DNA from: Malachius bipustulatus
Lineage: Eukaryota > Arthropoda > Insecta > Coleoptera > Melyridae
Assembly (NCBI GenBank): GCA_910589415.1
Contig: OU342632.1
Span: forward strand, 35,973,637 to 36,037,636
Length of the DNA: 64,000 nucleotides
Reading direction: 5' to 3'
The position numbers and the translations under genes are program-made. Shown in pieces: positions 1 to 12,605 of the stretch. The notes below the pieces were generated by a model. That model was not told the origin of the DNA. It saw only the letters and a program-made list of their open reading frames with translations, and made no database searches. Within the stretch, counting starts at the first letter, position 1. Each line of letters begins with the position of its first letter.

Positions 1-1139
1 AATCGATTGAATCCGATGAGGTATCAGAATGGATCACATGCACACGTCTGATTTCATTGTCAGATACATAATAGGCACACATAACATTATTGAAAGTATC
101 GGAATCGATTTTCTCTGGAGAAAAATCTGTACTTTTTCCGGCTTAAATTTGCAATCTACTTCGCGTTCTCCATCTTATTTGAATAAAACTTTTTCCAGGT
201 AATATTAAAAGGTAAAAGAATTGGCGTTTCCCCGTATAGAACGTGGAAATTGCGTCTCTAATTTGAATTCCTTACCTGCCTTATTTTATTGGACGCGCTG
301 ACAAGAAAAACCTTAATAAAATGCTTCTCATTACAAGTTTTCCAATTGAAAACAAACTAGAAATGTTATTGCCCCGTCCCTTTTGATCCAGCACTCGGGA
401 CGTAATTCTTGGACTCTAAATTAGCTCCCTTCTATTTATACTTGTTCCCTGTTCCTCGTCATTTATCCATTTCGCATCTTGGCTACAACACGAAAAAGAA
501 TAATAAGAACATCCACGTGCAACTGGCAGATGTTCGCGTCCTCTATTTCCCACTCCCGGAGTTCATTATGTCGATTTTCTGGAGATCGAGGCGGCTGTGG
601 CGAGCGACGGAACGCACGACGGGAGAACCGGAGGGGAGCACGGGAAGAAATAACGCTCCCCAGCAGGAATATTTCATATTCTCCACCGCATTCTGCGATA
701 TATTAATGCCAGGCCCTCGATAAATTCAGGCAGCCGTGAAAGTGGGTTACGCGCTACTACGGCGACATCTGGAACCAATGGTCATAAACTAGCGTCGCAG
801 CCATGCTAAATATTGTGTATGGAACACTGCGATTCTAGCGGTTCCATTATATTATGCAACCACCTTGACTTTTACACCTCTCTTTGGTTTATATGAAAAT
901 TGTTCACTCGATTATCAAACTAATGACACATGCAACCCAGATTTAGCTTTCTGGTATCATAATATCGTGGATAAAAACAACTGCGCATCCATATCAACGT
1001 CAATCCTACATTAGTTACATAAATCAAGTAGTTTCGGTCGAAAATTCTTAGGTCAAAAGTGAATAGTAACCTGTCAAAAAACTCTTTTTGACGCTTTACT
1101 AAAAACAAAAACCTTCAATGAAGTGTAATCAACCGTGGT
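1..1139. other. No gene recognised
   Basis: AT-rich sequence with a somewhat GC-richer stretch around 0.54-0.75 kb. Small open frames occur but none has a domain, coding bias or splice sites that I can support. Confidence 0.5.
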
Positions 1140-1266
1140 TCCATCAATCGTAGTAAGTATCACGGACCCTCGCAATGGTGGTCTCATCAACCAGATAGCA
1201 ACCCGCTTTAAGATGCAAACGAGAATAGGAGGTTTGATCTTTGCAGTTCTACACATTATACTCCTG

Positions 1267-1440
1267 GCAACTACCAATGCCACCTATGCTTGGAGGATGA
1301 CGAAACAGCCAAACACACCCTATGCGAGTATCACTCTTTGGGAAAAACCAGACTTCGAATGAACTTTTTCACACCGGAGAACACGGATATATTACCAATA
1401 GTCAAGATGGTCAGCTTCCTCAAAGAGCTGATGGGTTATA
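1267..1440 (+). pseudogene. LINE ORF2 C-terminal remnant (zinc-knuckle-like CHLC motif)
   Basis: The + strand reads NYQCHLCLEDDETAKHTLCE and continues YHSLGKTRLR, then a stretch with LPIVKMVSFLKE. The C-x2-C-x4-E-x3-H pattern followed by Leu/Arg-rich helices is the usual C-terminus of Jockey/R1-type non-LTR retrotransposon reverse transcriptases. No polymerase domain is left upstream and no poly-A tail is clear downstream, so this is a short dead fragment. The exact clade is uncertain. Confidence 0.55.
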
Positions 1441-3527
1441 ATGTAGCACGACTAGATTTGAGCCTCAATAGACCTTTGGTCGCAGTGGAGGTTTGTTTCA
1501 CAATGGCCCACTCTTCGATCTTCGATCTTTCGCCTTCCAGAAGGTTTGAGGTTCTAGAAGCTTGCTCTAGTATTTTTCTTACTCTAAGATACGACCAGAC
1601 TTCAAAAGCTTCCATTTTTATCCGCATGTTGATTCAGACATATGAGGACGTCCATAATTTAATAATGAAGAGGGAAAATAAGTTGTCGATGCCATTTTGA
1701 AGAAATTGGCGCTTCTCAGCTCTGTTCATTATTATCCTTCTGATTTTAAACTTGGTGCGTTTCTTTCTTTTAGAACAGCAGCATAAATAAACTGATTTAA
1801 TTATGTATTAGTTGGCCTCAGATGGCCATTGACATCTAAAGGCCCTGTCTCTTGTTTACGGTAATTAAAGTGGTTGTTGTGGTGTTTATTTTCATGCCAC
1901 GAGACATCAATCACTTAAAATAGTCTTTGCAATTCAATAGCAAAATACAAAAACACAGTAAGACGTGATACAAAGCAAAAATTTATCTTAGTTAACCGAG
2001 CAATGCAGGAGCAATGAGTTAAGTTCCTAAGGGAAACGAATTTATATTTACCATCCATTTAATCTATCAAAGAGACCAACTTTTTGTCTGTTCTCTGTCT
2101 GTGTGGTCTGTTCTCGTTGTGAAAACAAAGTTAAAGATTATCTTTGTTTTACTATTTGTTATTGTAACAAGTTGTAACAACAATTTTTTACAAGACCATT
2201 TAATTATACCACTAATGCCTTCAGACGGGGGTTAGGGGTGGACTCACACAAAATCATACACAACATTAAAATACCAACATAAATTTATTAAATCTCAAAA
2301 TTATTGTATTTAATTCATTTGTGAATACATTCTTTATCTGTCTAGGATCACACCCAGCCCCTGCTTCGATTGCTAGTAAACGGTTTTTCTTGCTGCTGGC
2401 TGGCTGCTTCTTCTCTAGGTCAAGTTTACCAGTACATATTCACGGAGCAGGTTTCTTATCGCTTTATTCGATCAACTGAAATACTGAATATCCTGGTTAA
2501 GATTTAGGTACTAATAAATTGGTGGAGTAGATTTTCCGATTTGGCGGTTAATCAGGATAAAATACGACAGGAATTAATAACATATTCATATAAATGACTT
2601 CTATTTTTTGTACATGCGAGGAGCGGTTCGCTTTCATGAAATCTATCAGAGGAGAAAATTTAATTTACATAAGGGCTACGTCGTGAGATTCCCAACCAGG
2701 ATATTAGTTTAACGGTACTCAGAGTCGAAATAGAAGAAAGTCATTACGGGCGATCAATACTCGTCCAAAATACTGGTTGTAGATTTTCTTTTTGAAAATC
2801 TAATCCAGTGAGTCAGTATCTACAGTGGGCTACACGAAGGGCTATGGAGATACGCTGGAACGGAATAATTGGGCCAAAGGTGTGGATCAGTAATTCACCC
2901 CGAGCCTTCGTTCGAGTCCGGCTAGCCTGTCCAAAGGGATCGGCGGAAGGGTGTCAATTTCAGCCCGTTCTCTCTTCCCAAATTGAATCTCGGTCGTTAC
3001 CCGACGAGTTTCGTTTTTGAAAGGATACGGTATAAAAGGGAGTCAATTCCAACCCCTTCATTAAAGGAGAAATTCCATCAATTTTCAAAATTTATGAGGA
3101 AAGGAAAATGAGCGAAAGATGACCGGTCGGCTCAGGTCATGTTTTTCATATTTAGCGAAGCTCTATCTGTTTTATGGCGTCGCGACGTTATAATGTAACG
3201 TCACAATATCAACTTACTTCTTCCATGGATCTAGCAGTTTTTCTTCTTTTGCGGTTATCCAGTTTTAGCAAATTTTTATGGTACCGAATTTCATTTTTTG
3301 TCTTCTTATGGTATTGGTATGATGGGTATGGTGGGAAGGGGTTATGCACCCCAAACGCCTAGGTCACAAAGAGCCCTTTTCGCCATTCCCGCACCATACT
3401 CGTACATTCAAACCTTCCTGACCTTTTTGTATTTTTCTTGAGATTCAGATTTGATAAATATTTAGCAAGAGCAGCTAGCTCCAATTAATCTGACCATCAT
3501 AACTTTAGCCTAACTAAAATCTTCTTG
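1441..3527. other. No gene recognised
   Basis: AT-rich sequence; nothing with coding character or repeat structure was seen. Confidence 0.5.
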
Positions 3528-3746
3528 CAGCCAGTATTATCAAGGCTCATTAAGTTAACGGGCAGATTTCTGTGGCCCTTTCTAGAAAAGGTATCGACCA
3601 TATCTGGAAAATAAAACATTTTAGTGATTCTTGGCATGAAAAGGATTACAAAAATGTTGATAAAAGTTATTTGACGTCAATATTAGCTTTAAAAATGGTA
3701 CCAGAAATCTGCCCGTTAGCCCAATGAGCCTTTATAATACTGGCTG
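3528..3746. mobile_element. MITE, copy A (about 219 bp, about 45-bp inverted ends)
   Basis: The left end cagccagtattatcaaggct and the reverse complement of the right end cagccagtattataaaggct match, and the match continues through gttaacgggcagatttctg. It is flanked by TTG on both sides (3525-3527 and 3747-3749), a candidate 3-bp target duplication. There is no open frame. A second copy lies at 39577-39796. The 3-bp duplication is compatible with a PIF/Harbinger-type non-autonomous element (inference). Confidence 0.8.
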
Positions 3747-3749
3747 TTG

Positions 3750-6700
3750 TACTTTATTCCACATTTATTCAGTTTTTGAAACATAATCTGCTTAATGTAT
3801 TCAACTTCTTATCGTCGTATTCTTTCCTAATTAATATTTTCATTAATTAATAAGAAGCAATTAAAATTATATCTCGTTTATAGAGTTCTCCTCCAGACGT
3901 ATGTCCTAATTTTGCAATGCAGAAAGCGATAACATCTCGAGTAGATTGTATGTATCGTATTGAAAAAACCAGAAGCCTTCAATTTTATCGCGCAACTTAA
4001 TCTAACGAAGTTCTGTAAAGGCATGAGGGCACCGAAGATACACACAGAAGTCCTTGAAAGTTGCAACAAACAAATATAATGATCCATTGTTGTTCCGGGG
4101 CACCGAAATTACTTTCTGGGCGCGCGAGCCCTTATTTAGGGCGAAACTTTCCTAATAATCATGTCTTAGGGCGCGCGCCGTTCGAAGTGAACGCTCTCTG
4201 GCGACGCCTAACGGAACCCGGGCGGGAATATTTTACTTTTTTGTTCCTGTTGGGCTATAATGGGACGGAGTAAGTGTGTCGGGAACTTAACGCTAAGTAA
4301 CTGAAGGCTTAAAGGGTAGATCAGATGATAATATGGTGTTATTTATTTGTCTCGTAAATTATTTTTATGGAGCCACTAATTTTTAAAGGGCTAGTAATAA
4401 AATAGAGATAAATTTCTTTCAGTGCCCTTTGGACAAGGGAAATAAAACAAGTCGACCAATATTGTGCGAAATTGCACCCAATTTTACAGCTGGTTTTGCT
4501 TTGACATATAAATGACTGCCAGGAAAATTCATCACGACATCGTATTATTATTCCTCAAAACTCCATCGAACTTTTCAACAATCTTTTAAATCAAATTGCA
4601 CATACACACGTTCCCCAGATGCAGATGGTAACGTGAAAAGTGATGAAGTAGAATAGTATGGAGGGCGCTGACTACTTCGCTCCATCATGGTTCGCCGTGT
4701 CCGGTCCAAATTACCCCCATACATCACCCGAGCCTCCCCCTCCTTACGCTTATGCAACCCTCGCAGCTTCCGGTTAACGAATGGCCTCTCATCTCCAGCC
4801 CTAACAGGTGATCGCTGATGAACGCTGAAAGATCGACTACCTCCTGACGAACGGAGATAATATGTTAGAGCACGCTCCGTCAAATCCAGACCCTTAAAGT
4901 TAGGTATAGCACCTTTACAAATAGATATAGCTAGATAACCTGCACTGTAGTGAAATTAGAGGTCCATTTGCGAGATTACGAGATAAATTAAAGACTTTAT
5001 TTCCTTTTTTCACCATGTATAATTGATTCCACATATAAGGAAATATTCTGGTATTATAATACAAAGTTCGCTTTTTGTTGTTCGCCCTTCAACACTGAAG
5101 TATCATTGTGGTGTAAACACAATTTTACATCTCCAATTCCTGTGTCCTGAGATTCTTGGTTAGATAAGTGTATTGTTGCTCTGTTACAGTTTTTGCTCCC
5201 TTCCAGATGTCTCTATTGAATATAAGAGCGTTTTGTGGGATGCTGGCGCTAAGGCTAAACTCACAGCATACGTCTAAAGTTGCCTCGGAGTTTAGAACAC
5301 GGTTATTCTGGCAAAATTGCGGTTATTTCCTAGGGAGTTTGCATAATTGTTCCATCTCAAAAGCGCTGAAGTGATCCTCGGGCTACAAGTTAATCGCTAA
5401 GTTCGTTTAGTGATGTTTCTCCGCGAGTGCCTCAAGAAACAGCATCAGTAGCCGGCCAAACTGTATAATCTTGAGACACAAACACCTGGATGTACATACA
5501 GTGTGTGTGTCGGGACTCGGGAGCGACTGAAGAAGCGAATTGGGAGGAAATTAAATAACGGTGTTGTGCGTTGGTAGGGGAGGGTTGTAGCGACGCGCAC
5601 GGGTGGGTGGCATTGAAGGGTTGATCGGCTATCGCGGTACTAGTTATCGTCGATGGAAAGGCTGATAACTGAATTATGAATTAACGTTTAACAATTTCCT
5701 CTCGTTTTCCCATCGAGACGCTTCAGGTGTTGAAGATAAGAGGGATGATAAGCGGCAGTAATTTCCTTGGAGGCGGAGTTGTGTGACAGCCTTCCTGATA
5801 TACTCTATTAGAAAGCTCTAGGGTTTCTGCTTTCTTTTACTTATTTTATTCGCTTCAACACTCTAAATTATCTCTGAAATTAGAAGTTGTATAATTCTTT
5901 TTCAGGGTGCTGAACATTTTATTTTAATAATCCATCAGGATTTGAAAATTTTTAGCCTTTTAAGCCATCTATACATTGTTTAAAAGTTGTTAAAGTTAGA
6001 AAAAAGATATCAGAGATATTTATTATACCTACTTCAATCCAGTACAAAACTATAAAAAAATACTTTTAGACAATACTTAGTAGAAGGAGAAGTAATTTTT
6101 ATAACCAGCTGTTACCGTCATTGCAGGTGTTCCATAGGGGTCAGTAATATCACCTTCGCTTTTTATACGCTTTAAGAACGACCGATTGAGCACGATTTTC
6201 AGTAAAAAAGTGAAGTTAGTCTACTCTCTTGCTGACACCAACAAATTGGAAACATCCACAAGGATCTTGACAGAACTTTTACTTATAAATTTAGGTATAA
6301 AGTCACCTTGCAAAGAAAGACGGATACCACAAAGCCCTTCATAACGAAACCAAGTCAGCAAAGTATCGTCAATAGATTTTATGGGTGATAGTTTGAGATT
6401 TTAGGTAATTTTATCTTTAATGCCGCTACCAGTTAGTTTATTTGTAGCTGATTCCCACAGAAAACTGTTTCCTGTTAGTCTTTGATTAAAAAAAGAAGAG
6501 CTGTGAGTCTCACAGGTCCTGAAACCTTCCAGAGACTTAAACAAACGGACTTAAACAAAACTTAGAATTGTCCTTATCTGTAGACACTTGCATCTCTGAG
6601 AAAAATTTTATTCGGGATGTATTTTTGGAAACTATTAAAAAATTTTAAAATTCGGAATTGATGGGAATCTTCGGCGGGTTCTTAAATGATATAGATGTTT

Positions 6701-6807
6701 TGCCATCCATGCATGCAGGTATTCCAACAATCATTTCTAAAGCCATACAAATCATCTCAATGGAAGCATTTTTAATGATGTGATATAAACATCTACCTTC
6801 ATGATTT
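3750..6807. other. No gene recognised
   Basis: Mixed AT-rich and slightly GC-rich unique sequence. An open frame on the - strand at 4575-4883 has no recognisable domain. Confidence 0.5.
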
Positions 6808-6917
6808 CACTACGATGTAGACAGGTTCCGGTGTACACACTCGCCGCTCTTAAATGGCACACTAGTTAGGCGGCGGTTTCAGTTTCACCAGTGGCCGCCG
6901 CGCAGCACTACTGTTCT
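6808..6917. mobile_element. Single end of the MITE family found at 55942-56703
   Basis: The stretch cactacgatgtagacaggtt, then cggtgtacacactcgc, atggcacact and gtttcagtttcacc, then ggccgccgcgc, matches the terminal inverted repeat of the element in intron 5. Only one end is present, so this is a truncated or solo copy. Confidence 0.65.
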
Positions 6918-8659
6918 TTCTAGGCCTCAAGTCAAATATTGCATTTCAAACATCGTGAATTTCAATGATCGGAGAAGACTTGAACGATCGACACGACTTA
7001 GTTCTCTTTCTTCGTATGCTCGACGCAATGCAGACCGGTTCGTCTGCGTTTGCCAGCTTTTTAAAAGAGATTGTTTTTGGACACAATTCAGGCATTCGTC
7101 TATATCACTCTGGAAAATCTAGCAAATAGTCTCATGTAGGAATCTCTAAGTGAACTCGCTTGCAGTTAACAACAACCTGCTTGCACCAAGGTTAAGGACA
7201 GTTTTAATATTAAACTCGTCCTTCTCATTTAGCAAAAAATTACCCCTCTAATTCCGTCTCTTGCATGTATTTTCACGTTGAACCGTTCTCAACATGAGAG
7301 AATTTACCAGTCTAAAAAATTACAAAAATCTCACCAGTGTTCTCCGCATACCTACATATTACACTGGTCAAATTCACATCTACAAATTTTCCAGCGCTGC
7401 CCTTCCGTAGGGATTAAATTCCGAGGCACATTCATTCCGACTGGAAATGCTAAACAATTCTCGTGACTTCCTGAGAGTTGACGCACGTGCTCGCCCCTTG
7501 TGTCGTGCCCGCTTAGTATGCGCGTCCGCTACGCAATTCCGACAGAGGCAGCACCTGTAACTAATTAGGCAGCCCTCTAGTTAGACACAGGGCTCGACCG
7601 CCCACCCTTTGCTAACTGGGTCATTCGCATGTCTTACAGAATAACCCATTTCTCATTATGCGATCCAACTAGTTACGATTCGATATTAGCTGCTGATGTT
7701 CTCCCCGCCGGTTACTTACTAATTTACGTTTTCGAACTGTCAAAGAGAATGCGGTGGTGTCATATTTCTTATTTCTTGTCCCTTCCAAACTAAATAACTC
7801 TTCTTCGGTTTCATTTATAGATGTAAGGGTGCGATTGATTACGTCTAAACGGAGTGATTATGTCAAGTAGTGAGATGTCTGGAAATTTTTAGTTTATGCA
7901 TGCGAAGAAGACATTCCGTTTAAAGGATATGTTCAAGAGATCTTATCAGGCTTGAAGTAGGAAATGTTAGAAAAGACATATAGAAGACAAACTGGGATCT
8001 CAAGACGAACATATGAGACTAGGAGCATTCGGATAATAGCATTCGGGAAGTAATTGCACTTCAGTCCATGTTGTGAGGGATATTAGGTAGATTTACGTAG
8101 ATTTGCCGTGAGGCATGTAAAAAATAATATGTAAGGGACGCAAAGGAACTTACTGCCTTATAAAAGGTTATATTGAAATTTTATCAAAAATTTACAATGA
8201 AAAACCCTAAAAGTCGACCTTACTCCCTTGAAGTTGTCCCCCGAATTGTATGAAATCACTAAATTTTTTTCAGAATTCTGAGTGGAAATAGAATTGCCCT
8301 TTTTCCCGCAATCTTCACTTTACGTACACAATTAGAAGAGACATTCGGCTGAAAATGGCAAGCATGTGTTACTATAACGTGGTTCTCTGTTTTTCTATAA
8401 TAACATTTATTGCTTAATTCTAAGTTCTGTAAGTACTGTAACGAAATCCAAGGCTTTCGTTGGTAATTATTATTTATTTGCATTATTTGAGGGGTTTATC
8501 AGGAGTGATACAGTTTTTACGACAGTGATTAGCAGGTTATCTCCACCAGCACCGGCTATATAAAGAGTGCCAACTGAAGGACTGACCAGAGGATCCGAGG
8601 TACTGACTCGCGAACAACTCTCTCTCCTTGTGAATTGAGCTCGGAGATCATCTGGGGCA
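6918..8659. other. No gene recognised; possible U3 part of the LTR near its end
   Basis: Unique AT-rich sequence. A good TATA-like motif, ggctatataaagag, lies near 8555, just upstream of the LTR-like region. If it belongs to the retroelement, the LTR starts earlier than 8660. Confidence 0.45.
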
Positions 8660-9173
8660 TGTAGTGAGTGCACCCATCCAATTTACATAGCCGGCTACAG
8701 TAGGTCGATGAAATGAGTTGAACCTAACTGTAACCCGGCATCGGGAGATCGACCAGAGTGAAGTGAACTCTGGCCGGCAACCGATCAATATAGGGAATCA
8801 ACCGGCGCTGTATAGAGGTACCGGCTGATCCCTCTAGTCCCTACCCGGCCTGTATTGAGGGCCGGATCCAGTAACAGCCGTCCCGAGGTCATATTGAGGC
8901 ATCGGGCACGGACTTTGTTTCAGGTAGCCCCGCCGTCGGAGCTTAGCACGCGCCCAGACGCGGCGATCTGTGACCAATTATATTGATCGTGGAGGACGAG
9001 AGCCGGCCCACAGGATACATTAGTTATCGATATTATCATTGCCAGATCATATATGTGTAAATAGGCACACTTGTAAATAAAGATTATCATTTTTAATTGA
9101 CTTGTCGCGGGTACACAGGGGCAGATATCCATTCCTGGGAACTCACCTCTACCTAACAGAAAATCCCGTTACA
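8660..9173 (+). mobile_element. Probable 5' LTR of a Ty3/gypsy-type retrotransposon
   Basis: GC-richer block that starts tgtagtgagtg and ends cccgttaca (TG...CA type). It contains an aataaa signal near 9075 and is followed four bases later by a primer-binding site and then a gag frame. The left border is uncertain because no 3' LTR is in the window to compare with. Confidence 0.6.
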
Positions 9174-9177
9174 AGAT

Positions 9178-9191
9178 TGGCGCCCAACGTG
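9178..9191 (+). other. Retrotransposon primer-binding site
   Basis: tggcgcccaacgtg, the standard tRNA-primer complement found next to the 5' LTR of many insect gypsy-type elements, is placed just after the LTR end. Confidence 0.7.
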
Positions 9192-9378
9192 TAAATCGAA
9201 ACTCTTCAGCCACAGCACCACAGTACAGTCATAGGACCAGAAGGAGACAGTAACAGTATCTAGCGGGATGAAGAACAAGATTGCCGCCGAATATTCAAGA
9301 CGTCAGTAACATAATACAGTACACGACAGAGGAACAGAACTGTAACAGAAGCGAACAGGAACAGAACCAGGACACGAG

Positions 9379-9831
9379 ATGGCCGACAGAACCGGGCAAA
9401 ACAGAATCGCCGAATTAGAAGCCGAGGTAGCACGAATAAAACTGGCTCTCCAATCAGCAAGAGGACCGGCAGCAACACCAGCCAGGCACCACCAGCCGTC
9501 ACAAGTGGAAATAATCGACCAAGCCCTCGAATGGGGACTGCAATTCGACCACAAGCAAGACGACGCGGTCCTCTTCATCGAACGCCTGGAAGAATTACGA
9601 AGCACGTACAACTTCCCGAAAAGCGGCATGCTGAAGGCGCTACCAGTGCTCCTAAAAGGGGAAACGCTGCTCTGGTACAGGGTCAACAAGCACGACTGGG
9701 AGGACTGGGACCAGTTCGACAGGAGCTTCAAAAGCGCGTTCCTCCCATACGAGTACCGATTGGCGCTGGAGGAAGAAATCAGAGCCAGGAAACAAAGGCC
9801 CAACGAGTCGATCAGGGAATACGTCACGTAT
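9379..9831 (+). pseudogene. Truncated gag of a Ty3/gypsy-type retrotransposon
   Basis: The open frame starts MADRTGQNRIAELEAEVARI, a coiled-coil-like start. It continues with DDAVLFIERLEELRSTYNF, LLKGETLLWYRVNKHDWEDW and FDRSFKSAFLPYEYRLALEE, the capsid-like Retrotrans_gag pattern (W-Y, W-x-x-F-x-x-F). After NESIREYVT the sequence changes abruptly to AT-rich, unrelated DNA. No zinc knuckle, protease, polymerase or 3' LTR follows, so the element is 3'-truncated and dead. Codon use is GC-rich unlike the flanks, so the insertion is fairly recent. Confidence 0.85.
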
Positions 9832-11689
9832 GATTGGGAAAGACCACTTTTCTTTATCTGCAAAATAAAAGTTTTATTATTAAAATGAATTTGAATAAAA
9901 ATTAGAAAAAATAGTCCAAAAGTCTCCCAACTCTCCTTGGACGATACAAAGCATAGCAAGGACAAAGTTTCCCGATATGAAAATTTCCCACAAAATAGAA
10001 ACTATGATAAAAGATTTTGAAATTATTTCCGAATCTGCTGAACAATTATCTTTTCTAGCAGAATGCACTCATGTCGCAAAGTTTCGTGAATCACCGAACA
10101 TCGCCTTCACTAAATCTCTTGACTTATTGAGCATGTATATGGGACATAATTTAGGAACCATTTCAGCGTAAAAACTTTCTGGGAAATATTGCTTAACACA
10201 CTGCACCTAAACCCGAGACCAATCATTAAAAACCTAATCAAGTCTTCGTTCAGTTTGTTAAATATTTTAATAAATGATCATCCAGTATTACTGCGAAGCT
10301 TGCCATGGTATAACAACCGCGCCATTGGTGGGTGGATATTGAAATTTCCTCTCGCTGTGCATATTAAGTATAATGAAAGGAGCACCAAAACCTTACGTGT
10401 ACTACATTCCCTTGTCTCGCACTCTATGTTGAAATAGTAAGAGCAATATCTTGGAGGGTTTATCCCTACAGTGAACAAATTAGGACGATCTAAGTTTCTT
10501 TGTCTCTCTGTCTCCATTCCAGTTACCTGAACATGCACGTTCTTATAATGGAGAAATATATCAAGAGATGAAAAGGATATACGAGTAGTAGCAAGTGTAG
10601 ATGATGCATGTTTACTTCAGATGATTCCCGGGGCTCTATAAATTGCTTCCACGATTCCAGTAAACGAGGTGAAGCCGTTGCAGCATGTTCATGCATATCC
10701 ATTGATTTTCGTCTAGTTTTGGAACTAACCTAGTTGTTGATGTTGTAATTATTGTTGATACTCGGTGATATTCCAGGTAAATGCCTGGTTAATGTAACGA
10801 GAATTGAAGTTAATTTGTAATGTATACAGGCAGAGAGGTATGCAAGGCAAACAATGTACGATGTTCTATGGGCAACTCAAAGCTTTAATAATCCTTAACG
10901 AGGCCCCTCTGTTCTCTCTCTAATGATGAGGAGCTTCGATGTTCCATTCGTTTACAAACTTCCATCGATACAGATCGCTATATAAGGAACTTCAGTTGGT
11001 ATCAATAAGTGGCTTATTTGAGGACATGAAATGTCGTTAAAGAAACGTCATGGATATTTCGTGAAACGATTTTGACATTCAATTAGGACGAAAAGAAAAT
11101 AGATTTTCAGAAGTTGGTGTAAAAAACTTGTAGTAGGTAATGTTGATGAAATTACTTCTTTCAATCCTCCTCATGCGCGGGGAGGGGTGAGCGTTTCGTA
11201 AAACTGAAAAGGGCGCTCTTAAGCGAAGTCTCAGCATGTTGTCGTTCTTTGGAATAAACAAAGACCCGCTCCCGAATATGTGATATATTGAGAAAGGGAA
11301 CATAAAGGCCTCCCGTAGGATATTCTGCAGGATCGATTACTGAAAACCTCCATTAAGACCGCGTTTTCTGTATACCGCCAGCACGACGTTTCTCCCCTGA
11401 ATTATTACCGTTCACGTTTTGTTCAACCTGTGCTGAGCCAAATCCGACTAAATCTTCAAAAGAAAACTTGTTTTTCTTCAAGCACTATCGATAACATATA
11501 CTGGTAGATAAATAAGTCTTATATTTTTTTAATGCCGGGTGGTCTTAATACTTCATTTATACAATAATTGACGATTTTGGATCATTAGAAATATTATATT
11601 AGTACCTAAGTATTATACATCAATTTTTAATTCTTTGTTATAAGTATTCATTTTGTTTTTGCCACTTGTTCATGACGAAAATCAAAAGG
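9832..11689. other. No gene recognised
   Basis: AT-rich. Small open frames near 9.98-10.44 kb have no domain that I recognise. Confidence 0.5.
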
Positions 11690-12605
11690 AGACAAGTAAT
11701 GTCATGATCACGTCTCTAATTTTTCACTAGTTACCGACGAAATGACATGTATATGACGTAAAAATGACGGATGAAGCTCACAACAAATGACGTCATTTTC
11801 AGTCGTCTAAAAAAAGTCATATCAAGCCGTCAGAAAGACGTCATTATAAGACGTCAAAAAGTCGTCCCTAGGATAACATGTCCAAATCGGGACTGACTGG
11901 CCACTTGAAATCAGCACTTGCTTGTTGACGTGTCTACTCAGGTGAAAATGAGCTTGATAACTGAAAAAACTCCTTTGGAACGTTTTCAACAAGCGCTTCA
12001 GATGCGTTCATCGAAATTCGCGTTTCGGGAGTTCCTTCACAATAGCCACTTATGTTGATGGTTATGCAGGTTATGCATTGCGAAGAATTCACCTCACTGA
12101 ACAGTCGTAAAGTCTAAGAGCGAACGCATGCGCAGAAAGCCATGGGGATCGCATGGTTTGAAGATTCAAGCTCACTGCCTCAATCTTCGATCTTAGAAGG
12201 GAGCATCGATCTTAACTGTGTAGGTAAAACATAGTGGCTCCGCTCTGGTAATTTGGCTTTGGGATCGAGCAAAGGGGCTGCATTAAAGCGATTTCGGGAG
12301 GCACGATGGTTTGCGATCAAAAAGCCTCCTTTAGAAAAATAGGCCTTGGCGGCAAACGCACACTGCTCACTGTTCCAACGCATGATGGCATTGACCAGGA
12401 AGCGAACAAAAGTCTAGAATATTGCCTAGAACGTTAGTTTAACCGCTTTTATCAGTCATTACTGCTGTCTTATATAATATCACCAATAAAAGACATCAAA
12501 TATACGTCGCATATTTCACGTGATTTTGTCGTCATTTTGACGTCAATGTTATTCCAGGATGTGGCATCAACGTAACTGGTGAAACATAACCAAAATATCA
12601 CGTCT
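11690..12605. mobile_element. Decayed DUF4817/mariner-type element with GACGTC-rich ends
   Basis: Both flanks of the transposase remnant (11.70-11.87 and 12.49-12.60 kb) are rich in gacgtc and tgacgtca words and share an inverted motif (ttcactagttac on the left, gtaactggtgaaa on the right). This fits subterminal repeats of one element about 0.9 kb long. The exact ends and the target duplication are not clear. Confidence 0.45.
11940..12383 (-). pseudogene. DUF4817 helix-turn-helix transposase remnant
   Basis: The - strand starts MRWNSEQCAFAAKAYFSKGG, then IANHRASRNRFNAAP. This matches the DUF4817 helix-turn-helix pattern (W-x-x-EQ-x-AF-x-x-K-x-YF ... HRAFR-x-x-FN) found at the N-terminus of mariner-like insect transposase genes. 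Further along, with frame breaks, come RSPWLSAHAFALRL and VAIVKELPKREFR, which fit the usual continuation of the family. Several stops are present and the DDE part is missing, so the copy is dead. Confidence 0.65.

Noticed and set aside
9303..9965. 220-codon open frame on the - strand
   Set aside because: It is the antisense shadow of the GC-rich gag frame and has no domain.
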